23,943 nt of DNA from IMG/VR virus record IMGVR_UViG_3300045825_000345, positions 1-23,943 of that record; one strand, 5' to 3'. The notes under the pieces were generated by a model. That model was given only the letters and a program-made list of their open reading frames with translations, searched no databases and was not told the DNA's origin. This DNA is from a virus. The position numbers and the translations under genes are program-made. Below are positions 15,068-23,050 of the stretch, piece after piece. How positions within the stretch are numbered: position 1 is the stretch's first letter; each line of letters begins with the position of its first letter.

Positions 15068-15839
15068 AGCCTTGGTAGTTTTGAGTGGCGGGCAGGATTC
15101 TACCACCTGCTTGTTTTTGGCTAAGCAGCAGTATGATGAGGTTCACGCAATCACCTTTGACTACGGCCAGCGCCATGCCATAGAGATTGAGGCGGCGGTA
15201 AAGGTAGCCCGCATGGCGGGTGTCAAATCCCACGAGCTTGTGAAGGTACCCAATTGCCTCATCTCCATGTCGCCCCTGACATCTAATAACGAGTTGGAGC
15301 GGTATGAGAACGCGGAGCAGATGGAAGCGGTAATCGGCAATCGCCGGGAACTCACTTTCGTACCCATGCGCAATGCGCTCTTCCTGACCATTGCAGCCAA
15401 CCGGGCAGAGGCGTTAGGCATCCCTGTCATTATCACAGGCGTCTGTCAGATGGACAACGCCAACTACTCCGACTGCCGGGAGGTATTTATCTGGGCAACA
15501 GAGCACTACATCAATACCGCACTTGGGTCTGAGTCATCTCCGAATCGTATTCGCATTGAAACCCCACTCATGCGCATGGACAAAGCGGACTCCTGTACTC
15601 TTGCGTTCAACACTCCGGGATGCTGGGAGGCATTGGCCTACTCCCATACGTCTTACGACGGGAAGTACCCCCCTGTGGACATGAACCACAGCAACGTGCT
15701 GCGAGCAGACGGGTTTGAGAAAGCGGGGCTGCCGGACCCGCTTGTCCTGCGCGCCTTTGACGAGGGTGTTATGAACTTGCCCCGTACCGCTAACTACACA
15801 CGTGACGCACTTGCTGGGGCACAGAACTATGTTCGGTAA
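15057..15839 (+). CDS. queC: 7-cyano-7-deazaguanine (preQ0) synthase QueC, zinc cysteines missing
   Basis: 260 aa. QueC converts 7-carboxy-7-deazaguanine to preQ0 using ATP and ammonia. The ATP-pyrophosphatase loop SGGQDST (10-16), FDYGQRH (34-40) and the C-terminal LRADGFEKAGLPDP (215-228) identify it. Oddity: cellular QueC binds zinc with four cysteines in a C-x8-C-x2-C-x2-C cluster just before LRxxG. Here residues 195-215 (YSHTSYDGKYPPVDMNHSNV, then L) have none; aligned from LRADG, the four positions read T/S, V, N and N. The rest of the protein looks intact. It overlaps queE by 11 bases and has an AAAGGA ribosome site. Product assignment is firm; the state of the zinc site is the open issue. 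Confidence 0.93.
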   Translation: MATKALVVLSGGQDSTTCLFLAKQQYDEVHAITFDYGQRHAIEIEAAVKVARMAGVKSHELVKVPNCLISMSPLTSNNELERYENAEQMEAVIGNRRELTFVPMRNALFLTIAANRAEALGIPVIITGVCQMDNANYSDCREVFIWATEHYINTALGSESSPNRIRIETPLMRMDKADSCTLAFNTPGCWEALAYSHTSYDGKYPPVDMNHSNVLRADGFEKAGLPDPLVLRAFDEGVMNLPRTANYTRDALAGAQNYVR

Positions 15840-16518
15840 GAATATCATCATCTCCCAATCCCTCGATACCTACGGGGACTTGAATGTGATTGGGATCTTC
15901 TACACCATCCAAGGGGAAGGCCCATATGCGGGGTTGCCTGCGGTCTTTGTGCGCTTGGCTGGTTGCAACCTGCGCTGTACTTGGTGCGATACGGATTTTG
16001 AATCCAATCCGAAAGAGATGACGGCATTGGAGGTGCATGAAGAAGTCATGAAGCAGTCTCGTGGTCGGGCACAGGTCTGCGTCATTACGGGTGGGGAGCC
16101 GATGCTTCAGAACATCATCCCCCTCATCCGAGAACTCAACCGCTACCAACTGCGGGTCCAAATAGAGACCGCAGGGACGGTGTGGATCCCGGGACTAGAA
16201 AATGTAGACTTCTCCCTCGTCTGCTCCCCCAAGACGGGGCGGGTGCATGCCAAGATCCAGGAAAACTGTACCCATTTCAAGTACGTTGTTGGGGTGGGCG
16301 ATGTCATTGACAACGGTTACATTGTTACTGCCACCCAGCCTAAGGCTAAGCCTGCCCGCCTGGCATGGCCAGACAACCGGGCAACCATCTGGATCCAGCC
16401 CCGAGATGACCATGACGAGGAGAAGAACGCGGCCAATATCATATTCGCCCGAGACCTGTGCTTGGAATATAGCTACCGAATGGGCGTCCAGTTACACAAA
16501 ATCATCAACGTGGAGTAA
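15829..16518 (+). CDS. queE: 7-carboxy-7-deazaguanine synthase QueE (radical SAM)
   Basis: 229 aa from the ATG at 15829, which overlaps the queC stop; an upstream GTG at 15802 would add 9 residues with less support. QueE rearranges 6-carboxytetrahydropterin to 7-carboxy-7-deazaguanine. The radical SAM cluster motif is C46-NLR-C50-TW-C53, preceded by YTIQGEGPYAGLPAVFVRLA. ITGGEP (87-91) is the SAM-binding motif, and CSPKTG, IQPRDD and a C-terminal QLHKIINVE complete the family pattern. Canonical in length and motifs, in contrast to QueC and QueD on either side. Confidence 0.95.
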   Translation: MFGKNIIISQSLDTYGDLNVIGIFYTIQGEGPYAGLPAVFVRLAGCNLRCTWCDTDFESNPKEMTALEVHEEVMKQSRGRAQVCVITGGEPMLQNIIPLIRELNRYQLRVQIETAGTVWIPGLENVDFSLVCSPKTGRVHAKIQENCTHFKYVVGVGDVIDNGYIVTATQPKAKPARLAWPDNRATIWIQPRDDHDEEKNAANIIFARDLCLEYSYRMGVQLHKIINVE

Positions 16519-16522
16519 AATC

Positions 16523-16693
16523 ATGAACCAGAAGAAACTGAGTGAATGCAATCGTGAGAACATTGTCTGCCAGGACGGCCCCTTCAAGGGTGAGGTCCTG
16601 CGCTTCTCTATCAACGGCACCACTCTGGTGTTTACTGTCAAAGGCCAGACCGGCTATTACAAGAATGGATATTGGAATGCCCAAGTATCGTAG
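16523..16693 (+). CDS. Small hypothetical protein between queE and queD (56 aa)
   Basis: ATG 4 bases after the queE stop, with GGAG 7 bases upstream. The sequence (MNQKKLSECNRENIVCQDGP, then FKGEVLRFSINGTTLVFTVKG and YYKNGYWNAQVS) looks like a small beta-rich fold. It overlaps the start of queD by 17 bases in another frame. No known function; its fixed place inside the deazaguanine operon and good ribosome site support expression. Confidence 0.7.
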   Translation: MNQKKLSECNRENIVCQDGPFKGEVLRFSINGTTLVFTVKGQTGYYKNGYWNAQVS

Positions 16694-17132
16694 TACCAAG
16701 ACGTACACCGCAGAACGCGGGTACGCAGTTGCCTACCGCCAATGGCGGGCGGACAGCCATTGCAACCAAATCCACGGGTATGTCCTTGGGTTCCATTTTG
16801 AGTTTGAGGCGGACGATTTGGACGCACGTATGTGGGTCGTTGATTTTGGCTCATTGAAGCCTCTCAAGGCCAAGTTAGACGAGTGGTTTGACCACACCTG
16901 CTTGGTGGCCCAAGACGACCCCGAGTTTGCCACTTTCCAGATGCTTCATGACAAAAAGATGATCAAGATGGTAGTGGTAGAAAAGACGGGCTGCGAAGGT
17001 CTGTCCGAGTGGCTTTACCAGTACATTGATGAGATTTGGATGAAAGACAATGGGTACGCTGACCGCTGCCGCATCTCCAAGGTCGAAGTCCGGGAAACGC
17101 CCAGCAACGCAGCCTCTTACAACAGGAACTAA
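16677..17132 (+). CDS. queD: 6-carboxy-5,6,7,8-tetrahydropterin synthase QueD, atypical metal site
   Basis: 151 aa. QueD makes 6-carboxytetrahydropterin from the FolE product. Family marks: C29-NQI-H33-G (catalytic Cys and HG), VVDFGSLKPLK (54-64), FDH (D72-H73) and E107 in the TGCEGLSEW segment. The canonical zinc triad is His in AAH plus both His of HGH; here these read Y20, H33 and Y35. H28 (DSHC) might substitute. I associate the AYRQWRADSHC...HGY pattern with a phage QueD subgroup, from memory. Start: ATG at 16677 inside the preceding small gene; ATG at 16665 is possible. Stops 1 base before folE. Confidence 0.87.
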   Translation: MPKYRSTKTYTAERGYAVAYRQWRADSHCNQIHGYVLGFHFEFEADDLDARMWVVDFGSLKPLKAKLDEWFDHTCLVAQDDPEFATFQMLHDKKMIKMVVVEKTGCEGLSEWLYQYIDEIWMKDNGYADRCRISKVEVRETPSNAASYNRN

Positions 17133-17133
17133 G

Positions 17134-17682
17134 ATGCCCGAGAAAATCATCAAAGATCTCCTTGCCTTCATAGGCGAGGATCCGGAACGTGAAGGTCTCC
17201 AAGAAACCCCCGCCCGTGTGCTCAAGGCATGGAAGTTCTGGACACAGGGCTACCAGATGAATGCGGGGAGCATTTTGAAGGTGTTCGAGGATGGGGCTGA
17301 TGGATGCGACCAGATGGTGGTGCGGAAGAACATCCCGCTGTACTCCAAGTGCGAACACCACTTGGCTGACATCATCGGGACCGCCACTGTCGCCTACATT
17401 CCGAGGGGCAAGATTGTGGGACTGTCCAAGCTCGACCGTCTGGTCATCATGTACTCCCGTCGTCTCCAAGTCCAGGAGAGACTGACCAACCAGATAGCTG
17501 ACGCCATCCAAAAGCACCTTAACCCCATCGGGGTGGGTGTCTGGGTGAATGCTCGGCATATGTGTGTTGAATCGCGTGGGGTCCAGCACGCAGACAGCAC
17601 CACCATTACCACCGCGCTCCGTGGCGCGATGTTAGACGAGCCCGCAACGCGCTCAGAATTTTTGGCCCTGTGCCGTAACTAA
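17134..17682 (+). CDS. folE: GTP cyclohydrolase I FolE
   Basis: 182 aa, catalyses GTP to 7,8-dihydroneopterin triphosphate, the entry step to deazaguanines (and folate). Motifs are complete: EDPEREGLQETPARVLKAW near the N-terminus, zinc site SKCEHHLADIIG (C73, H76) with C144 in ARHMCVESRGV, GLSKLDRLV, and RRLQVQERLTNQIA. S155-T-T and the terminal RSEFLAL fit the family. Start MPEKI chosen because the ATG follows the queD stop by one base; the longer upstream frame lies within queD. Having its own FolE frees the phage from the host folate pool. Confidence 0.96.
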   Translation: MPEKIIKDLLAFIGEDPEREGLQETPARVLKAWKFWTQGYQMNAGSILKVFEDGADGCDQMVVRKNIPLYSKCEHHLADIIGTATVAYIPRGKIVGLSKLDRLVIMYSRRLQVQERLTNQIADAIQKHLNPIGVGVWVNARHMCVESRGVQHADSTTITTALRGAMLDEPATRSEFLALCRN

Positions 17683-17694
17683 GAAAGTACCATC

Positions 17695-17859
17695 ATGAAC
17701 TTTACCTTTCCCCTTGAAGCAGTGAACCTCATTCTCCACGCGCTGAGCAAGTTGCCTTACGAGCAGTCGGCCGATATGATTGCAGAAATTCGCAAGCAAG
17801 CCCAGCCCCAAGTGGACGCACTCCAGGCAGCCCCCGTAGCTACTGAAAGCGCTGAATAA
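17695..17859 (+). CDS. Small phage-conserved hypothetical protein (54 aa)
   Basis: [20 protein letters not shown] begins a short two-helix protein, followed by [20 protein letters not shown] and an Ala/Glu-rich tail ending ATESAE. Proteins with this N-terminal pattern (NLILxAL...PYxQ) recur as small ORFs in many phages, role unknown. It fills the folE-queF gap exactly: 12 bases after folE and 1 base before queF. Confidence 0.75.
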   Translation: MNFTFPLEAVNLILHALSKLPYEQSADMIAEIRKQAQPQVDALQAAPVATESAE

Positions 17860-17860
17860 A

Positions 17861-18319
17861 ATGAAGCTCCATGAAAACCTGAATGCCTTGGGCAATTCAG
17901 CTGTCAACAAACCTCTATATGACAAGCCTGGTGCAGACAAGACCGTGCTGGAAAAGTTTCCTAATCCACACATGGTTATGAACGGGATTGGGGCGCTTGG
18001 TTTAGTCAACATTCGAGCGCCTGAATTTACATCGCTATGTCCTCTAACAGGTGCCCCTGATTTTGCAACCATTGTCATTGATTACGTTCCTAAGCAGTGG
18101 AATGTTGAATCTAAGGCGCTGAAGTTGTACCTTTATAGCTTTCGCAACGAAGGTGAATTTCATGAGTCGGTTATTTGCCGTATTTGCAACGACTTGGTGG
18201 AACTACTTGACCCAACTTGGATTCGGGTTAAAGGCGAATTCACACCGCGTGGCGGAATTCCATTCTGGCCAACTGCAATCTACGGTTCTTTGCCTGAAGC
18301 ATTCAAGCAAGAAGTGTAA
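17861..18319 (+). CDS. queF: NADPH-dependent preQ0 reductase QueF (type I, short form)
   Basis: 152 aa, the unimodular QueF type. It reduces preQ0 (nitrile) to preQ1 (aminomethyl). Nucleophile C60 in [10 protein letters not shown] with D67; the QueF motif E83-S-K-A-L-K88; E102 in FHES for substrate binding; and GEFTPRGGI near 130-138. All key residues are present with the spacing of the Bacillus enzyme. This step is needed only if preQ1, rather than preQ0, is the final base, so it predicts the DNA modification. GC content is low for the operon (about 42-52% by line), falling towards the homing endonuclease that starts 3 bases downstream. Confidence 0.95.
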   Translation: MKLHENLNALGNSAVNKPLYDKPGADKTVLEKFPNPHMVMNGIGALGLVNIRAPEFTSLCPLTGAPDFATIVIDYVPKQWNVESKALKLYLYSFRNEGEFHESVICRICNDLVELLDPTWIRVKGEFTPRGGIPFWPTAIYGSLPEAFKQEV

Positions 18320-18322
18320 GCA

Positions 18323-19099
18323 ATGAGCTTGCCTACCGCCTCAATGTGTGTCTATCAAGTTACCTGCTTGGTAACGGGTAAGCACTATGTTGGTCAAACT
18401 CGTAGGGGTTTGAAAGAGCGGTGGGCGGGCCATTTAACAGATGCTAAGTATCATCGGGGCTGTAAAGTATTTTCAAATGCACTGAAAAAATATGGTCAAG
18501 ATGCTTTTGTAGTTAGAGTTCTTGAAGTTTGCAATACAAGAGAAGCACTTAATCTTCGTGAGCAATACTGGATTGAAACTGTAGGCTGCTTGTTTCCAAA
18601 TGGGTATAACTTGAAAACAGGCGGAGATGTTCCAGTAGCTACTGAGTATCTTAAAGCAGCCATCTCAGCAGCCAGGCAACGGCCTGAAACCAAGGCAAAG
18701 GCGTCTGCATCAGGCAAAGCCATGTGGCAAGATCCTGCCTACATTGCTCGGCAAAAGAAGGCGCTTGCTATTGCCATGGCTCGGCCTGAGTACTTTGAAA
18801 AAATGTCGCATGCATCTGCTGCCTCTTGGAGTAATGAAGAAAAGAGAAAAAAGCAGTCTATGAAGCATAAAGAGCTCTGGCAAGACCCTGTTTTTAAGGC
18901 CAAGCGAATGCAAGATATGGCGCCCACAGGTGAAGCCCGGCTAAAGCAAAGGCAGGCCATGCAGACAATGTGGGCTGACCCAGTGTTTAGAGAACAAAAG
19001 CAGAAGGCACTAGCAGCGGCCGCCTCAACGCCTGAAGCAAAGGCCAAACGAAAAGCAACTTGGGCAAAAAAGAAAGAACAAAATGAAATTGGTACCTGA
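18323..19099 (+). CDS. GIY-YIG homing endonuclease 3
   Basis: 258 aa. GIY-YIG core CVYQVTCLVTGKHYVGQT (9-26), then R32/W34/H37 (KERWAGH), a catalytic-type E80 and GYNLKTGG. The remainder is a DNA-binding region with three spaced repeats built on W-(Q/A)-D-P-(A/V)-(Y/F): residues 135-140, 186-191 and 217-222, each followed by a basic helix, plus a related SWSNEEK at 168-174. This differs from the NUMOD3 repeats of the other two endonucleases. It lies between queF and dpdA and overlaps the dpdA start by 17 bases, so it was placed without breaking either gene. Confidence 0.92.
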   Translation: MSLPTASMCVYQVTCLVTGKHYVGQTRRGLKERWAGHLTDAKYHRGCKVFSNALKKYGQDAFVVRVLEVCNTREALNLREQYWIETVGCLFPNGYNLKTGGDVPVATEYLKAAISAARQRPETKAKASASGKAMWQDPAYIARQKKALAIAMARPEYFEKMSHASAASWSNEEKRKKQSMKHKELWQDPVFKAKRMQDMAPTGEARLKQRQAMQTMWADPVFREQKQKALAAAASTPEAKAKRKATWAKKKEQNEIGT

Positions 19100-20042
19100 T
19101 TTTAATCTCAACTTCTTCTTTTCAGGAGGGATGGGTCGAGTTGACTGGCATGAGGAGCGGCTTGTTGGTGAGATGCAATGTCGCCTACACTCATGCCATG
19201 GAAATTATTTGAAAGACGCAAAGCGATGGGCAAAGTTAGTTTCACGGCCTGATAATCAGATTCGATATTTCATGGCAGACTCTGGCGCGTTTACTTCTTG
19301 GAAAAGTGGACACAAGGTTGACATCAATGAGTTGCTTAAAATTTACGGCGATATTATGTCCCTCATTGATCTTAATAAGGTTACACCCTTTCTTATCAAT
19401 TTAGACGTCATTCCGGGAGCTGCAGGACGCACAGCTGACGCAGTTGAAGTAGCCGCCGCTATCCGAGAATCCGATGTCAACTTCAATATCCTGGTCAAAG
19501 AGTTTGGCGATCGCGTCATCCCGGTATTCCACCAGAATGAATCTGAGGCCCGGTTAGCAGAGGTTTGCAGCATGGCCAAGTACATTTGCGCTAGCCCCCG
19601 AAACGATTTACCCGAATGGACTCGGGTTGCCTGGTCTGAAGAAGTGCATCAGAAAATCCCGAAGGGCATTACTACTCATGGGCTGGCAACTACAGGCACC
19701 ACCATGATGTCTCGTGTGCCATGGTGGTCGGTTGACAGTGCCGCTTGGCTGTTCTCTGGCGCCATGGGAAAGGTTGACGTTCTTAACGGATCGAAGTTTG
19801 TTTCCCTTAACATATCACAGGAGTCCCCAGACCGCTACAACGCTGGGAAGCACTATGATAATGGGGACAAACACATCAAGGAGAAGATCGAAGAACGGGC
19901 CGCGTTCCACGGGATCTCTATTGACAAGTTGCGGACTGACCACATGGCCCGTAAGTTACTTAACGGATTGGAGCTGATAGAGTGGCTCAAGACTTTTAAG
20001 TTTGAAGAGCCTGACTTCCAACCTGCCTTATTTGATCTCTGA
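19083..20042 (+). CDS. dpdA: DpdA-type DNA-guanine transglycosylase (7-deazaguanine insertion)
   Basis: 319 aa. DpdA is the tRNA-guanine transglycosylase relative that swaps guanine for a 7-deazaguanine in DNA. Evidence: FMADSGAFTSW (63-73), equivalent to the DSGG(Y/F) acid/base motif of TGT with D66; LINLDVIPG (D108); PVFHQNE (148-153); ITTHGLATTG (196-205); and PWWSVDSAAWLF (213-224) where D218 is a good candidate for the nucleophile. Length and lack of the TGT zinc site fit the phage DpdA group. It follows the complete preQ1 pathway in the same operon, which makes the assignment much stronger. The first third is AT-rich relative to the rest. Confidence 0.9.
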   Translation: MKLVPDFNLNFFFSGGMGRVDWHEERLVGEMQCRLHSCHGNYLKDAKRWAKLVSRPDNQIRYFMADSGAFTSWKSGHKVDINELLKIYGDIMSLIDLNKVTPFLINLDVIPGAAGRTADAVEVAAAIRESDVNFNILVKEFGDRVIPVFHQNESEARLAEVCSMAKYICASPRNDLPEWTRVAWSEEVHQKIPKGITTHGLATTGTTMMSRVPWWSVDSAAWLFSGAMGKVDVLNGSKFVSLNISQESPDRYNAGKHYDNGDKHIKEKIEERAAFHGISIDKLRTDHMARKLLNGLELIEWLKTFKFEEPDFQPALFDL

Positions 20043-20051
20043 AAGAATAAA

Positions 20052-21017
20052 ATGCTAGACGCACTGAAATTCGTACACCGGGCAACGGCCGACAAGGATG
20101 TGGTCAGAATGCTTACCCACATTTGTGTCCATGACGGGAAGCTACAGGGGGCAGATAGCCGCATGGCGATTGAGGCCGACTGCCCGCAGTTGGCTGACCA
20201 CTCCTTTACAGCGCCTGCAGAGAAGTTTATCAAAGCGGTCATCGGCTGCAAAGGCGACCCCATTATTGTCTACAACGACGACGGTACTATTCGGGTTAGC
20301 CACAAGCGCTTCCGCGTCACCCTCCCAACCCTCAAGGTCACAGACTACCCGAGGCAGGAGTTCAAGCCAGAGGATGCGGTAGAAATTGAAACCCCGTCTG
20401 GGTTCATGACGGCACTCAAGAAGGTGCTGCCCTTCGTCAGCCAGGATGCCTCCCGCCCGTGGTCCCTCGGGGTTTGCCTTCGCCCCGACTACTTCTACGC
20501 AACCAACAACGTCACCATGGCCCGCGTTCCCGTAAAGTGGAATGGCCCCATCATCAACTTGCCCCGCTACGTGGCGCAGGAGTTGTTGGACATTGACCAG
20601 CCCATCCAAGAAATCTGGGCAAGCACCAACTCCATCTCCTTCAAGTTCAAGGGCGCCTGGATGCGCGCCCAACTCTACACCGACGCATGGCCCACAGGCA
20701 TTGTGAAGATGTTTGACATCGAAAGGGAGTTTGAGAAAGTACCAGAAGGATTGCTAGATGCAGTTGAACAGCTGCTCCCCTTCTGTCCTGACGTCAAGTT
20801 CCCGACCATCTATTTCAAACCCGACGGGATCACCACCGCAACGGGGCTGCAGTCGGCTGAGCTGGGGTTTGATTGGCATGGGGTAGGCATATATCGTGCT
20901 GAGGTCTTGCGCCTTGTGCTGCCGGTTGCGCGTGAGTGGACTCCGAGCGAATACCCCAAACCCGTATTCTTCAAAGGCGACGGGATTGAGGGAATGCTTG
21001 TGGGGGTGCGGAAATGA
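20052..21017 (+). CDS. Sliding-clamp-like DNA polymerase processivity factor
   Basis: 321 aa. The pattern resembles bacterial beta clamp (DnaN)-type proteins in distant form: LKFVHRATADKDVVRMLTHI, GADSRMAIEADCP, then ALKKVLPFVSQDASRPWSLG and FYATNNVTMARVP, which repeat the clamp-domain logic (helix, then a strand with genome-specific D/N-R). It is directly upstream of and overlaps (ATGA) the DNA polymerase gene, as expected for a processivity partner. Sequence similarity is weak by eye; a structure prediction would settle it. Confidence 0.72.
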   Translation: MLDALKFVHRATADKDVVRMLTHICVHDGKLQGADSRMAIEADCPQLADHSFTAPAEKFIKAVIGCKGDPIIVYNDDGTIRVSHKRFRVTLPTLKVTDYPRQEFKPEDAVEIETPSGFMTALKKVLPFVSQDASRPWSLGVCLRPDYFYATNNVTMARVPVKWNGPIINLPRYVAQELLDIDQPIQEIWASTNSISFKFKGAWMRAQLYTDAWPTGIVKMFDIEREFEKVPEGLLDAVEQLLPFCPDVKFPTIYFKPDGITTATGLQSAELGFDWHGVGIYRAEVLRLVLPVAREWTPSEYPKPVFFKGDGIEGMLVGVRK

Positions 21018-23035
21018 GGTTTGATTCAGAGGGTCTATTCTGGATTGACGAACCCGTGCCTGAGAAGGTACGAAAGACGAAGGTCTCCTACAAACGCACC
21101 CCACCTGCGCGTACTTGGGAGTCCCCAGAGTACCTGCCTGGAATAGAGGAGGCAGAGAGGTTCGACGTCGCCCTGTTCTTGGATGACGAATTAGTACAGG
21201 CAGCTATCTCCCGCGAGTGGTTGTTCTTTGACATCGAGTGCTACGTCAACTACTTCCTCATCTGCTTCAGGGGCAAACGCGAACGCAAAGTTGTGTACTT
21301 TGAGATGACGGAGAATAGCCCCCTTGACATTCCGAAACTGTCATGGGTAGTGCGCAACTTCTGTCTCATCGGGTTCAACAGTCGTGCCTATGACATGCCC
21401 ATGCTCCAGGCTGCACTCGGCGGGGCTAGTTGTACAGAATTGAAAGCGCTTTCCGACCGCATTATCGCAGACGAGGGGCCGGGTTGGCAACTCATCAAGC
21501 ACATGGAGGTTGGGGAAGAGGCACCTAACCACATTGACCTTATCGAGGTCGCCCCACTAGACGCCTCCCTCAAACTCTACGGGGGACGGTTACACGCAAC
21601 TAGGATGTGGGACTTGCCCTTTGCCCCTGCTATAGTTCTTAGCCGCCAACAGATGCTCATTGTCAGGTGGTATTGTGTCAACGATTTAGACTTAACGGAA
21701 ACCCTGTTTTATGGATTAGAGGAGCAGATCGCGCTCCGCTCCACCCTGAGCATGGAGTATGGGAAAGACCTGCGTAGCCTGTCTGACGCCCAAATCGCAG
21801 AAACGGTGATCTCAGGGGAACTCAAGAAACGCGGGGTCAAGGTGGGGCGGGTAGCAGTGGACATCGGAACCGTCCTTAAGTACAAAGCGCCCCCATTCAT
21901 CCAGTTTCAGACAGAGTACATGAGGCGGGTGCTCGCCCAGATCGAGGAGTTTGAGTTTGTAGTGGCAGAGGATGGGTACTCAAAGGCTCCCCAAGCGCTT
22001 GAAGAACTCCAAATCCATATCGGCAACAGCGTGTACCAGATGGGGATGGGGGGACTGCATTCGTGTGAGAAAGTAGCAGCCCATGTAACAGACGGTACCT
22101 TTACGCTAACGGACAGGGATGTGGCCTCATACTACCCAGCTATCATCCTGAATTGCAAGTTGTTCCCCGAACACCTAGGCGAGGAGTTCCTGGACGTCTA
22201 CCGAGAGTTGGTTGACAGGCGGCTAGCTGCAAAGCGGGCAAAGAATAAAGTGGTGGCGGACAGTCTCAAAATTACCATCAACGGAACCTTCGGCAAGCTG
22301 GGCTCGAAGTGGTCAGTGCTTTATTCTCCGAATCTTCTCTTCCAAGTCACCATTACCGGGCAGCTGGGACTTCTTATGCTCATAGAAGCCCTTGAGCTCG
22401 CAAGCATCGGGGTTGTATCAGCAAATACGGACGGTGTGGTGTCAAAGATACCTGCGGGGCTGGAAAACCGTGCAGCGACGGTTGTAGAAGAATGGGAGAA
22501 GATGACGGGGTTTGAGACAGAAGCAGTGGACTACGCCGCTCTCTACAGCCGCGACATCAACAACTACATCGCAGTCAAGAAAGATGGCAAGACGAAGAAC
22601 AAAGGCACCTACGCTAACCCGTGGTCAGAGTCCTTCCCATCCATCTTCCGGATGCACAAGAACCCCACAACTACCATCTGCATTGAGGCAGTGGAGCAGT
22701 ATTTGATTAAGCACACCCCGCTTGAAGATACCATTCGGGGATGTGGGGACGTTTGCAAGTTCGTTGCTATCCGGACGGTTAGGGGTGGGGCAGTCAAAGA
22801 CGGCCAGTACTTAGGCAAGGCCATTCGCTGGTACTACTCTAGCGATGGGGGTGGGGAGATGATTTATGCATCCACAGGCAATAGGGTTGCAAAATCGGAA
22901 GGCGCCAAGCCCATGATGACCCTCACAGACGGGGTGCCCGAAGACGTTGATTACCAGTGGTATGTGAATGAGGCTGCGGGGATGCTGGGCGATCTAGGTG
23001 TTAGTGAATTCCAATCGGTAGCTGAAAGCGATTAA
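21014..23035 (+). CDS. Family B DNA polymerase (phage type)
   Basis: 673 aa. Exonuclease motifs: Exo I FFDIECY (D73, E75), Exo II GFNSRAYDMPML (N122, D127), Exo III CVNDLDLTETLF (D224, D226). Polymerase motifs: A TDRDVASYYP (366-375), B KITINGTFGKLGSKW (419-433), and C SANTDGVVSK (469-478), where D473 replaces the usual DTDS with NTDG. It is shorter than T4-type PolB, in line with compact phage PolB enzymes. The ATGA overlap with the clamp-like gene suggests coupled translation. Must accept or tolerate deazaguanine-modified template if DpdA acts during replication. Confidence 0.95.
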   Translation: MRFDSEGLFWIDEPVPEKVRKTKVSYKRTPPARTWESPEYLPGIEEAERFDVALFLDDELVQAAISREWLFFDIECYVNYFLICFRGKRERKVVYFEMTENSPLDIPKLSWVVRNFCLIGFNSRAYDMPMLQAALGGASCTELKALSDRIIADEGPGWQLIKHMEVGEEAPNHIDLIEVAPLDASLKLYGGRLHATRMWDLPFAPAIVLSRQQMLIVRWYCVNDLDLTETLFYGLEEQIALRSTLSMEYGKDLRSLSDAQIAETVISGELKKRGVKVGRVAVDIGTVLKYKAPPFIQFQTEYMRRVLAQIEEFEFVVAEDGYSKAPQALEELQIHIGNSVYQMGMGGLHSCEKVAAHVTDGTFTLTDRDVASYYPAIILNCKLFPEHLGEEFLDVYRELVDRRLAAKRAKNKVVADSLKITINGTFGKLGSKWSVLYSPNLLFQVTITGQLGLLMLIEALELASIGVVSANTDGVVSKIPAGLENRAATVVEEWEKMTGFETEAVDYAALYSRDINNYIAVKKDGKTKNKGTYANPWSESFPSIFRMHKNPTTTICIEAVEQYLIKHTPLEDTIRGCGDVCKFVAIRTVRGGAVKDGQYLGKAIRWYYSSDGGGEMIYASTGNRVAKSEGAKPMMTLTDGVPEDVDYQWYVNEAAGMLGDLGVSEFQSVAESD

Positions 23036-23050
23036 AATTCTCCATTAGAC

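Noticed and set aside
9759-19099. Group I introns or inteins hosting the GIY-YIG genes
   Set aside because: None of the three endonucleases interrupts a coding frame; both neighbours of each are complete, so they are free-standing intergenic homing genes.
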